Part shown: positions 52,616 through 60,939 of the stretch, piece by piece
Layout of the letters: the number at the start of each line of letters is the position of its first letter
How positions within the stretch are numbered: the stretch's first letter is position 1
DNA from: Planctomycetota bacterium
Lineage (GTDB): Bacteria; Planctomycetota; Planctomycetia; Gemmatales; HRBIN36
Assembly (NCBI GenBank): GCA_014584395.1
Contig: JACTMY010000004.1
Location: 124,001 to 188,000 of the forward strand
Direction: 5' to 3'
DNA length: 64,000 nt
The notes under the pieces: model-generated
What the model was told of the DNA's origin: nothing
What the model saw: the letters and a program-made list of their open reading frames with translations, nothing else
The model's database searches: none
Position numbers and translations under genes: made by a program

Positions 52616-53683
52616 ATGAACGATGCGCTAAGCTGGTCGCTTCCCATTGGCCGTTATTTCGGGATAAACGTCCGGGTTCACCTGACGTTCTTCCTGATCT
52701 CGATCCCCGCTATTTTGCGGGTATACGCCAAGGCGCCGGGCTATGTCCTTGATGCCATTGCGATTCAGCTTCTCTTTTTCGTCTCGGTCCTGCTGCATGA
52801 ATTCGGCCATTGCTTTGCCGCGCGCTACGTGGATGGCGACGCCGATGAAATCCTGATGTGGCCCCTGGGCGGGTTGGCTTCCTGCCAGATCCCCAATACA
52901 CCCCGGGCCAATTTCATCACCACGGCGGGTGGACCGGCCGTCAACGTGATCCTGTGCCTCTTGAGCGCGGGCGGGCTGGCCATTTTCGGCCTGATCCCGC
53001 CTCTCAACCCCCTGTGGCATCCCATCCCCGTGGCTCGCGAGGATGCCCTGTACCAATTCGCTTCTGGACAATGGGTCAACGATCTTTCCTGGGTCGCCCT
53101 CCTCTTCGCTCGGCTCTTCTACGTCAATTGGCTCCTCTTCTGGTTCAACATTGTGCTGATCGGCTTCCCCCTGGATGGCGGCCGACTGGTCCAAGCCTTC
53201 TTGTGGCCCCGGGTGGGGTTCGCCTCCGCCACACGCTTCGTCATCTTCACGGGCAATGTGATCGCCGTGGCCATCGTGCTCCTCGTCTTGATCTTCGCTG
53301 AGAAACAGCCGGTCAACGGGCTGATCATGTTTTCCCTGGCCATCTTTATCTACATCTCATGCCGGCAGCAATCGATCATGCTGGAAACGGGCGGTCTGGT
53401 GGACGACACCTTCATGGGCTACGATTTCTCCCAGGGGTACACCAGCCTCGAACGCACCAGCGGCAAGGCGAGTCCGCCCCGGCAGCCCTTCTGGAAACGC
53501 TGGCTGGAACGCCGGGCCGAGGCCAAACGGCAGCGCGAACAGCAGCAATTCGAGGCCGATCAATCGCGCGTCGATGATTTGCTTGCCAAGGTCAAGGAGT
53601 TCGGCATGCAGTCCTTGACGACCGAAGAGCAACGCTTTCTCAAACGCTTCTCGGCCAAGCTCAAAGATAAAAACCGCTCGTAG
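52616..53683 (+). CDS. Site-2-type intramembrane metalloprotease (M50)
   Basis: The 355-residue protein has the zinc motif HEFGH (His61-His65) in a membrane helix and the second motif FPLDGGRLVQAFLW in a later helix, with at least five hydrophobic segments. This is the M50/site-2 protease pattern without a PDZ domain. The C-terminal 90 residues are soluble and basic, with a coiled coil (WLERRAEAKRQREQQQFEADQSRVDDLLAKVKEFGMQSLTTEEQRFLKRFS) found in planctomycete and related rhomboid/S2P proteins. It probably cleaves a membrane anchor protein in signalling; no anti-sigma substrate gene is adjacent. Confidence 0.9.
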   Translation: MNDALSWSLPIGRYFGINVRVHLTFFLISIPAILRVYAKAPGYVLDAIAIQLLFFVSVLLHEFGHCFAARYVDGDADEILMWPLGGLASCQIPNTPRANFITTAGGPAVNVILCLLSAGGLAIFGLIPPLNPLWHPIPVAREDALYQFASGQWVNDLSWVALLFARLFYVNWLLFWFNIVLIGFPLDGGRLVQAFLWPRVGFASATRFVIFTGNVIAVAIVLLVLIFAEKQPVNGLIMFSLAIFIYISCRQQSIMLETGGLVDDTFMGYDFSQGYTSLERTSGKASPPRQPFWKRWLERRAEAKRQREQQQFEADQSRVDDLLAKVKEFGMQSLTTEEQRFLKRFSAKLKDKNRS

Positions 53684-53843
53684 ATCACTTCAACGGCTGC
53701 CCATTGCCAAAGCGGCAGAGCAAGCGTAAGCAGATAGACAGACCCCTGGTCAGAGCGATGAGCCGCAGAGTGGCCGTCAAAGGCTGCACCAGGCGGCGTC
53801 CTGAGGGGTGGACATCGATATTTCATTAAGGCGAGAGAATCCC

Positions 53844-55172
53844 TTGGCAGACAAACTCATCGAGCCGCGCACTTTGAAGGGCTTTCGTGATTACGTGCCC
53901 ACGCTGATGATTCCCCGCGAGCAGCTCATGGAAACCGCCCGCCGGGTTTACCGCTCCTTTGGGTTCGTACCCATCGATACTCCGGCCCTCGAATACACGG
54001 AGATTCTGTTGGGCAAGGGCAGCGAGGAAACCGACAAGCAGCTTTACCGCTTCCGTGATCATGGCGACCGGGACGTGGCTTTGCGGTTCGATCTGACGGT
54101 GCCCTTCGCCCGGTTCGCCGCCGAGCATATCGGCCAGTTGGGAGTGCCCTTCAAGCGGTATCACATCGCCCCGGTTTGGCGCGGCGAGAACACGCAGCGC
54201 GGCAGGTATCGCGAATTCGTACAGTGCGACTTTGACACCATCGGCACAACTAGCAACGCCGCGGACATCGAAGTGGCCCTGGTCATTCACGACCTGATGG
54301 CCGCCCTGGGGTTTGAACGGTTCGTGATCCACATCAACAATCGCATGATCCTCAACGGTTTGTTGGAGGAGATGCAGCTCACGCCGCAGACGCCGCTGCT
54401 CCTGCGCGCCCTGGATAAATTGCCCAAGATCGGCAAGGAGGCCGTGGTGGCTGAGATGAAGGAACGGACCGGGGTCAGCGCGGAGCAGGCACTCAAGATC
54501 ATCCATTTGGCCGAACTTTCCGGGCAAAACGAAGCGATCCTGGATCAACTCACTCGTGACTTTGGCCAAAACCCCAAGGCGGCGGAGGGCATCGCGCGGC
54601 TGCGGGAACTGGTCCAGGTGGTGCACGCGGCGGGGGTGCCCGATGAACGCATCCAAATCGATGTCTCGATTGCCCGGGGTTTGGATTACTACACGGGGAC
54701 GGTCTTCGAGACCTTCCTGACCGATCTGCCCAACATCGGCAGCGTCTGTTCGGGCGGCAGGTACGATAACCTGGCCAGCCTGTACACCAAGCAGGTTCTG
54801 CCCGGCGTGGGCGCTTCCTTGGGGCTGGACCGCTTGTTAGCGGCCATGGAGGAGTTAAAGCTGCTGTCCCGTGAAGCCACCGCGGCGCCGATCTTCATGG
54901 TGCAGTTCGCCAAGGAATATCTTGGACGCTATGAGCAGATGGCGCGGCACCTCCGCCAGGCTGGAATGGGGGTGGAGGTTTTCCCCGAAGCCAAGAAGCT
55001 GGGGCAGCAGCTTTCCTATGCGGACAAGCGCGGCTTCCGCGTGGCCCTGATCGCTGGGCCGGATGATTTCGCCAAAGCCGTCTGGCAGGTGAAAGACCTC
55101 CGGGCCAACGCGAGCCAGACGGTCGCGGAGGCGGAGCTGATCGACCACTTGCGTCTGCACCTTGAAAAATAG
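53844..55172 (+). CDS. hisS: Histidyl-tRNA synthetase
   Basis: The 442-residue protein matches class II HisRS: RTLKGFRDYVP, motif 2 (RYHIAPVWRGENTQRGRYREFVQCDFDTIG), the His-A motif (SIARGLDYYTGTVFE), motif 3 (GVGASLGLDRLLAAMEEL), and a C-terminal anticodon-binding domain (FMVQFAKEYLGRYEQMARHLRQAGMGVEVF). It charges tRNA-His. TTG 53844 with AAGGCGAG 8 bases upstream puts LADKLIEPRTLKGFRDY at the usual start; a GTG at 53808 is in frame but its ribosome site would touch the codon. Length typical. Confidence 0.96.
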   Translation: MADKLIEPRTLKGFRDYVPTLMIPREQLMETARRVYRSFGFVPIDTPALEYTEILLGKGSEETDKQLYRFRDHGDRDVALRFDLTVPFARFAAEHIGQLGVPFKRYHIAPVWRGENTQRGRYREFVQCDFDTIGTTSNAADIEVALVIHDLMAALGFERFVIHINNRMILNGLLEEMQLTPQTPLLLRALDKLPKIGKEAVVAEMKERTGVSAEQALKIIHLAELSGQNEAILDQLTRDFGQNPKAAEGIARLRELVQVVHAAGVPDERIQIDVSIARGLDYYTGTVFETFLTDLPNIGSVCSGGRYDNLASLYTKQVLPGVGASLGLDRLLAAMEELKLLSREATAAPIFMVQFAKEYLGRYEQMARHLRQAGMGVEVFPEAKKLGQQLSYADKRGFRVALIAGPDDFAKAVWQVKDLRANASQTVAEAELIDHLRLHLEK

Positions 55173-55257
55173 GCGAACCCATGGCGATGCGGCCCGGTGG
55201 ATGGTAAAGTGGCGTGCACGATCAACCATCCCTGGGCCAGGCGCGCTAGGAGTCGTC

Positions 55258-56307
55258 ATGTCCGCGGAAGCATTCCCTTCGACCCCTTCCAACATCCCGT
55301 CTTTTGACGTGCATCCCTATCAACCCGACGGCGGGTACAGCAGTTTGGGTTCGGCGCTGTGCATCGTCATGGCGTTGATTGCCGCGGCCATCATGGGCTT
55401 CGTCACGAGCTGGATCGGACAGCATTTTTATCTGATTATTCTTTTCCCAATCGGGGTTGGCGTCGTCGTCGGCTTCACCCTGAACTTTGCCATCCGCTTG
55501 GGCAAAGTCCGCAGTCCATGGCTGGGCGGCGTGGCGGGCTTGATGGGCGGAGCGCTCTCCACGGTCATGATGCTGTTCTTCGATTATCAGCGGCAATTAA
55601 GCCAGGTGGCTCAGGTCGATCCCCAAGTATGGGATCGAGTTGAGTTGTTCGAGAAGCTGGGCATGGACAAACAAAAACCGAGGGACATGGAGCAAGCCGA
55701 ATGGAACGAGTGGAAGCTGCTCATCAAGGTAAGGAAAGTGGATACCTTTCTGAAATACATCGACTACGCGGCGGAAGAAGGCGTGTCGATTGGCCGGGGG
55801 AGCAGCAAGGGCTTCAACCTTGGCTATTATGGCACGTTGATCTATTACGGCGTGGAGATGCTGATCATCGGTTTCGTCGCGTTCGCCATCGGCAGGTCGG
55901 CAGCGGCGGAGCCTTATTGCACGGCATGCAACCAATGGAAAGTTTCAAAACAACTAAGCGATTTCGTGGTCCGTGCCGATCGGGTCAATGAATGGCTGGA
56001 TGCGATCCGACTAGGAACGCCATTGCCCCGCAAGGATTTCGATGTGTTTAATGCGGAGGGGGCACGTTACGTGACGACTCTTTATCGATGCCCTGCTTGT
56101 GGCAACAGCAATCCCGTGGACGTGAAAGTGGAAGAAGTCACCATCGGCAACAAAGGACAAGAGCAAAAGGCCGAAAAGGTCTTTGTGACTTATCCCGGTG
56201 AGGCGGAGCCAGTACTAGAAGCCCTTATGGAAGAGCCGACCGTCGTCGAACCGGACGCGCCGCCGCCACCACCGCCGCCCGCTGCGTCCGCTGAACAGGT
56301 CGAGTGA
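55258..56307 (+). CDS. Membrane protein with C-terminal zinc-ribbon-like region
   Basis: The 349-residue protein has four hydrophobic helices: two near 35-80 (ALCIVMALIAAAIMGFV, FYLIILFPIGVGVVVGFTL), one near 88-105 (LGGVAGLMGGALSTVMML) and one near 205 (VEMLIIGFVAFAIG). They are followed by a soluble domain with two Cys pairs (YCTACNQW, YRCPACGNSN) that would form a zinc ribbon, and a Pro-rich end. AGGAG lies 5 bases before ATG 55258. Not a named family. It follows hisS after 85 bp but has its own ribosome site. Confidence 0.68.
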   Translation: MSAEAFPSTPSNIPSFDVHPYQPDGGYSSLGSALCIVMALIAAAIMGFVTSWIGQHFYLIILFPIGVGVVVGFTLNFAIRLGKVRSPWLGGVAGLMGGALSTVMMLFFDYQRQLSQVAQVDPQVWDRVELFEKLGMDKQKPRDMEQAEWNEWKLLIKVRKVDTFLKYIDYAAEEGVSIGRGSSKGFNLGYYGTLIYYGVEMLIIGFVAFAIGRSAAAEPYCTACNQWKVSKQLSDFVVRADRVNEWLDAIRLGTPLPRKDFDVFNAEGARYVTTLYRCPACGNSNPVDVKVEEVTIGNKGQEQKAEKVFVTYPGEAEPVLEALMEEPTVVEPDAPPPPPPPAASAEQVE

Positions 56308-56323
56308 CGCCTTACTCCCCGTC

Positions 56324-57388
56324 TTAGGGCTTGCGCGGCCGCTTGACCATGCGTCGAGGGTGCGGTGCGGTCTGGAATAAAGGTTCGGCATCCAAATCCA
56401 AGGGAGCGCTGTCGCCGCGCCGCCATTTCTCGACGGCCAAGGCGGCCATGGCAGCGTTGTCGGTGCACATCGACAAGGGGGGGATGATGAGTTGCCCTCC
56501 TTGCTTGGCCATCATTTTTTCCAGTGCAGCGCGGAAGCATTGATTGGCCGTGACGCCTCCCCCGACGGCCAAGGTCGTCAATCCGGTCTGCTTTAGGGCT
56601 TGTCGGCACTTGGCGACCAGGACCTCCACTACGGCCTGCTGGAAACTCGCGGCGACGTCGGCTTTAAGCCGCGCGGTCGGCTCCTTGCCTTCGTCGAGCA
56701 GATCACGCCACTTGTAACGCACGGCCGTTTTGAGGCCGCTAAAGCTAAAGTCCAACCGTTCCTCATGCAGGAAGGAGCGGGGGAATGGGAACGCCTTGGC
56801 ATTTCCTCCCTTGGCGCATTGTTCAATGGCGGGACCGCCTGGGAACCCGAGATCGAGGATTGCCGCGACCTTGTCGAACGCCTCTCCAGCGGCATCATCG
56901 ATGGTGCCGCCGAGCCATTCGAAGCGCAAGGCGTCATGGCAATGAAACAGGCTCGTGTGCCCGCCGCTGACGACGAGGCCAACGCATGGGAAAATGTCGC
57001 GCTGCGCCGTCATGCGGCAAGCGTAGATATGGGCTTCGAGATGATTGACGGCAAACAAGGGGATATCCAAGGTGACGGCCAGCATCTTGGCCGCGCTGAC
57101 GCCGACGAGGAGTGCCCCGACCAGGCCAGGCTGGTTCATGACCGCCACCGCGCTCAGGTCCTTGAGGGCAACCTGAGCGTCGGTCAGTGCTTGTTCCATG
57201 ACTGGTAATAGCTGAGTCAGATGAGCACGAGCCGCGATCTCGGGGACCACGCCGCCGAAGCGTTCATGTTGCTTGAGTTGAGAGGCCACCACGCTCGAGC
57301 GCACATGGAGTTGGTCGTCAAAAACGGCCGCGGCGGTTTCGTCGCAGGAAGTCTCCAAGGCTAGGAAAAGCGTTCGGCTCATGCCCAT
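56324..57388 (-). CDS. tsaD: tRNA t6A threonylcarbamoyltransferase
   Basis: The 354-residue protein matches TsaD (Gcp/YgjD): LALETSCDETAAAV, VVPEIAARAHLTQLLPVM, VNHLEAHIYA with the iron-binding His pair, VSGGHTSLFHC, TIDDAAGEAFDKVAAILDLGFPGGPAIEQCAKGGN, DFSFSGLKTAV and GGGVTANQCFRAAL. It transfers the threonylcarbamoyl group to A37 of ANN-decoding tRNAs together with TsaB, TsaC and TsaE, none of which is in the window. Start at ATG 57388 or 57382. A gene for a C-terminal processing protease lies 48 bp upstream on the same strand. Confidence 0.96.
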   Translation of the reverse strand: MGMSRTLFLALETSCDETAAAVFDDQLHVRSSVVASQLKQHERFGGVVPEIAARAHLTQLLPVMEQALTDAQVALKDLSAVAVMNQPGLVGALLVGVSAAKMLAVTLDIPLFAVNHLEAHIYACRMTAQRDIFPCVGLVVSGGHTSLFHCHDALRFEWLGGTIDDAAGEAFDKVAAILDLGFPGGPAIEQCAKGGNAKAFPFPRSFLHEERLDFSFSGLKTAVRYKWRDLLDEGKEPTARLKADVAASFQQAVVEVLVAKCRQALKQTGLTTLAVGGGVTANQCFRAALEKMMAKQGGQLIIPPLSMCTDNAAMAALAVEKWRRGDSAPLDLDAEPLFQTAPHPRRMVKRPRKP

Positions 57389-57436
57389 GATGGTTAAAGA
57401 GTGATGACGGCCTTGGACCCGCTGGCGGGGCCAGCC

Positions 57437-58936
57437 TTACCCTTGCTTGACGGCGTTGCTTGTTTGTTGCTGTTGACGCCGGAGATATTCCAGAGCTTTG
57501 TCGAGAACCCGGTCTTGGCCATGGGTCTTGGGGGCGGGCAGCGGCTCACAAGCCTGGATCAACGAATAAAGATTCCATGTCATTCCGGAGGGGCTGGGGT
57601 GGACCCATAGACTGGCCCATGGTCGAATGACGTCCGCCAGGATTTCCCCTTGTTCTTGCGGCGACAATGGAACGCGGATCACATCCCGGTCTCTTCGACT
57701 CAGCCAGTAGGCCAACTCTTCTTGCGGCGACAGTTTGACTTCCGCGTCCGGCCGAACACCCCAGTCTTCGTCATCCTTGCTGTTGGGAAACCGGTGAATG
57801 TTCTTGCCATTGGGCCGCAGGTATTTGGCAATGGTCAATTTCAGCGCCGTGGTGCCGCCTTCCATTTGAATCAAGCTTTGCACGCTGCCCTTGCCGTAAG
57901 TGCGTTCGCCAACGACATAGGCCCGCTCCCAGTCCTGCAGGGCCGCCGCGACGATTTCACTGGCGCTGGCGCTGCCTTCATTGACCAGCAGCACCATGGG
58001 ATGCTGATCGCGGTTCTTGAACAGGGCCAGTTCGGGGATGGCGTCGTAATATTCGGGGTTATGCGTGCGGCCCTCGACGCTGACAATGCGGCCTCGGTCC
58101 AAAAACAGGCGGGCCACGTCCACGGCCGCCGTCAGCGAACCGCCGGGGTTGCCCCGCAGATCGAGGATCAGGCCGCGCACTTGCTGTTCTTGCAAGTGCA
58201 GGAGGGCTTTTTTCAACTCCTCCCCCGTCTTGCGGCCGAACACGGTGATGCGCACGTAACCGATGCGATGTTCCTTGTCGATCATGTAGTCCCATTGCTG
58301 CTGGTGGTCCCGGCGATCGCCCATTACGCTTTCGACCTCGATGATCTCGCGGATCAACTTGACGTCGCGGGTCCGAAACGCGCCGCGCGAGCGGATGGAC
58401 AGAACGACCGCTTCGCCTGGCGGACCTTGGATTTTGTCGACGGCTTCATCGCTGGTCATCCCTTTCGTGCTCACGCCATTGATCTTGTCGATCTCATCCC
58501 CGGGCTTGATGCCCGCTCGATAAGCGGGAGAGCCGGCAATGGGACTGACGACGGTGAGCTTTTTCGTGTCGCGCGCCACGTTCAAACTGATGCCGACGCC
58601 GCCAAAGCTCCCTTCGGTGGTCTTAGCGAAGGTCCGATATTCCCGGGCGTTCATGAAGCCGGAGTGTTCATCCAAACCCTGCAGGCCCGATTGAATGGCG
58701 GCTTCGACGAACTTGCGGCGCTCTTCCTTGCTCAATTCGTGGACATATTGGGCTTCCACGTGTTGGAGGACGTCGATGAACAGGCTCACATTTTCATAAT
58801 CTTGAAAATGGCCGGGCATGCCTTTCAGATAGCGCAAGGGTCCGTGCGGACCCGCCAAAGAACCTTGCGCGATGAACCAACCGAAGGCGCAGAGTGTCAA
58901 GCATCCAAGTAACCAGCGCAAGTTTTGCCGCGGCAT
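57437..58936 (-). CDS. C-terminal processing protease (S41, PDZ)
   Basis: The 499-residue protein has a signal peptide (RWLLGCLTLCAFGWFIAQG), a PDZ domain (GSFGGVGISLNVARDTKKLTVVSPIAGSPAYRAGIKPGDEIDKINGVSTKGM) and an S41 protease domain with the nucleophilic Ser in NEGSASASEIVAAAL and the Lys base in GERTYGKGSVQ. RGNPGGSLTAAVDVARLFL is the typical S41 strand. It cleaves proteins at the C-terminus in the periplasm. AAGGAG 8 bases before ATG 58936 sets the start. The C-terminal 90 residues extend beyond the minimal S41 domain. Confidence 0.95.
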   Translation of the reverse strand: MPRQNLRWLLGCLTLCAFGWFIAQGSLAGPHGPLRYLKGMPGHFQDYENVSLFIDVLQHVEAQYVHELSKEERRKFVEAAIQSGLQGLDEHSGFMNAREYRTFAKTTEGSFGGVGISLNVARDTKKLTVVSPIAGSPAYRAGIKPGDEIDKINGVSTKGMTSDEAVDKIQGPPGEAVVLSIRSRGAFRTRDVKLIREIIEVESVMGDRRDHQQQWDYMIDKEHRIGYVRITVFGRKTGEELKKALLHLQEQQVRGLILDLRGNPGGSLTAAVDVARLFLDRGRIVSVEGRTHNPEYYDAIPELALFKNRDQHPMVLLVNEGSASASEIVAAALQDWERAYVVGERTYGKGSVQSLIQMEGGTTALKLTIAKYLRPNGKNIHRFPNSKDDEDWGVRPDAEVKLSPQEELAYWLSRRDRDVIRVPLSPQEQGEILADVIRPWASLWVHPSPSGMTWNLYSLIQACEPLPAPKTHGQDRVLDKALEYLRRQQQQTSNAVKQG

Positions 58937-59134
58937 GAGCCAAACTCCTTGTGAGGGTTCCATCCCAGGGGGCATTGCCATGTGAAATTATAAATGGAAG
59001 GCCAAAAAGGAACAATCCGAGCCAGGCGTGTTTCGATGCAACAGGCATGTTTATGGTGAGGGGCCAAGTCAGCGGCAACCCTCTAATCGGTTTGAGAGGG
59101 CCATCTTGGAGCATTTGAAATCATAGAGGCCCTC

Positions 59135-59162
59135 TTGCTCCCCTTGGGGGGACGTGTATAAT
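59135..59162 (+). promoter_or_regulatory. Promoter for tRNA-Gly
   Basis: TTGCTC (59135-59140) and a perfect TATAAT (59157-59162) are 16 bp apart, with the tRNA starting 20 bases after the -10. Confidence 0.65.
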
Positions 59163-59182
59163 TCCGGTTGCCAGCAAATGGT

Positions 59183-59254
<72 letters not shown>

Positions 59255-59301
59255 CTTGTAGGAATTCGGTCCTGCCAACCCGAATTCCGGGGTTAGGACG
59301 A

Positions 59302-59341
59302 GGCCGGTTCGGCCAAGCGTAATGGCCGGCCCGGCTCTTTT
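59302..59341 (+). terminator. Possible terminator or attenuator between tRNA-Gly and tig
   Basis: A GC-rich imperfect hairpin (59302-59336, one mismatch and two wobbles) is followed by CTTTTCG. Another perfect 9-bp repeat (GGAATTCGG at 59261-59269, CCGAATTCC at 59280-59288) lies just upstream and may mark the tRNA 3' end. The T-run is short, so reading through into tig is possible. Confidence 0.45.
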
Positions 59342-59368
59342 CGTCTTTCAACGCCAGAGGATGTCAAC

Positions 59369-60874
59369 ATGACGGATGAGCTTAAAGACACAGGCAGCTC
59401 CACTCTCGATGACGTGAACGCCAAAACCGAGGCCGACGACCAGACGGTGGAGCCGTCAGGTGAAGAAAAAAAAGAGCGGCTCAACCAAAACGTCCTCATC
59501 CACGATGTCGGCCCATGCCGCAAGCGCATCAACGTAATCATCAACCGCGGCGACATCGATAAGCGGCTGAACGAGAAGTTCAAGGAAATTGCCCCCGAAG
59601 CGCAAATTCCCGGATATCGACCGGGCAAAGTGCCCCGCAAACTGTTGCAAAAGCACTATTTCAAGGAAGTCAGCGATCAAATCAAGGCGGAACTGGTTCT
59701 GCAAAGCCTCGAACAATTGGCGGAAGATCACAAGCTGACGCCGATCGCCCAACCCAACATCGATCCCTTCAAGATTCAATTGCCGGACGCGGGGGATTTG
59801 ACTTACGAATTTGAAGTGGAAGTGGCGCCGGAATTCGAGCTGCCGCAGTACAAGGGGTTAACGCTCAAGCGGCCCGTGAAGGACATCACCGATGCCGACG
59901 TCGATGACGCTTTCAAGAAGTTTTTGCGCCGGATGGGAACGCTGATTCCCAAGGACGGACCGGTGGAATTGGAAGATTACATCGAATGCGACATGACGAT
60001 CCGGCATGAAGACAAAGTGATCAATGAGTTCAAGGACTTGGTGCTGAGGGTGGAACCCCAATTAGCATTCAAGGATGGCATGGCCGAGGCATTTGGCGAG
60101 AAAATCAAGGGGGCCAAGGCTGGAGACGAACGCGACATCAGCGTGCAGCTTTCTCCCTCCTTGATGGATGATGCCCTGCGTGGGAAGTTAGTCCAAGGCC
60201 GCGTTCTCGTTAAAAATGTCAAGCAAATTCAACTTCCCGAACTCAATAGCGACTTGTTCAGCATGATGGGCGTGGAAGCTGAAGAGGAGCTGCGAGATCG
60301 CGTTCGCAGCGCCTTGGAGCAGCAGTTGGAGCATGCTCAGCGGCAGAGCGCTCGTGAACAAGTCTTGGGGCACATCGCGGAGGTTTCCACCTGGGATCTA
60401 CCCCATGATCTGCTGCATCGGCAGGCGCGCCGCACCCTGCAGCGCCGCGTGTTCGAGCTGCGCAACGCCGGCTACAGCGAAGAGGACGTGCGCAAACAGA
60501 TCACCATTCTACAACAAGACTCTCTAGCCACGACGGCCAAGGCGCTCAAGGAGCATTTCGTCCTGCAGAAGATCGCCGAAGTGGAGAACATCGACGTGAA
60601 CGATGACGATATTCAAGAGGAAATCGAGAGCATCGCCGAACGATCCGATGAATCGCCGCGCAAGGTGCGGGCCCGCTTGGAGCGCGAGGACATGATGGAA
60701 AGTTTGGTCATGGAAATCTTGGAGCGGAAAGCCCTGGATCTGGTCCTGGAACACGCCACCTATGAAGATGTTCCCATGGCCTCGGCGGGGCCAAAGCTGG
60801 AAGCCATTGAAGCCTCCGCCAGCGGCGTGGAAGAAACACCGCCGCCTCCGGTGACGCCGCCGACGGAAGAGTAA
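59369..60874 (+). CDS. tig: Trigger factor
   Basis: The 501-residue protein has the ribosome-binding N-domain signature (RKRINVIINRGDIDKRLNEKFKEIAPEAQIPGYRPGKVPRKLLQKHY), a middle FKBP-like region that is poorly conserved (about 175-265) and a long helical C-terminal arm (VRSALEQQLEHAQRQSAREQVLGHI ...). It is the ribosome-associated folding chaperone. A 45-residue acidic leader precedes the N-domain, longer than in Escherichia coli. GAGGA lies 8 bases upstream of the ATG. The usual downstream clpP is absent. Confidence 0.94.
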   Translation: MTDELKDTGSSTLDDVNAKTEADDQTVEPSGEEKKERLNQNVLIHDVGPCRKRINVIINRGDIDKRLNEKFKEIAPEAQIPGYRPGKVPRKLLQKHYFKEVSDQIKAELVLQSLEQLAEDHKLTPIAQPNIDPFKIQLPDAGDLTYEFEVEVAPEFELPQYKGLTLKRPVKDITDADVDDAFKKFLRRMGTLIPKDGPVELEDYIECDMTIRHEDKVINEFKDLVLRVEPQLAFKDGMAEAFGEKIKGAKAGDERDISVQLSPSLMDDALRGKLVQGRVLVKNVKQIQLPELNSDLFSMMGVEAEEELRDRVRSALEQQLEHAQRQSAREQVLGHIAEVSTWDLPHDLLHRQARRTLQRRVFELRNAGYSEEDVRKQITILQQDSLATTAKALKEHFVLQKIAEVENIDVNDDDIQEEIESIAERSDESPRKVRARLEREDMMESLVMEILERKALDLVLEHATYEDVPMASAGPKLEAIEASASGVEETPPPPVTPPTEE

Positions 60875-60897
60875 TCGTCAAATTACAAGGAATCAGT

Positions 60898-60929
60898 AGA
60901 CCCGAGGGTGACCTCTCGGGTCTTTATTT
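60898..60929 (+). terminator. Intrinsic terminator after tig
   Basis: AGACCCGAG (60898-60906) pairs perfectly with CTCGGGTCT (60915-60923) across an 8-base loop, followed by TTATTTTTT. It lies 24 bp after the tig stop and before the convergent coiled-coil gene. Confidence 0.88.
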
Positions 60930-60939
60930 TTTCAGCGGA

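Noticed and set aside
57650-58912. 420-codon plus-strand frame opposite the S41 protease
   Set aside because: Shadow of the protease gene, no start signal or domains.
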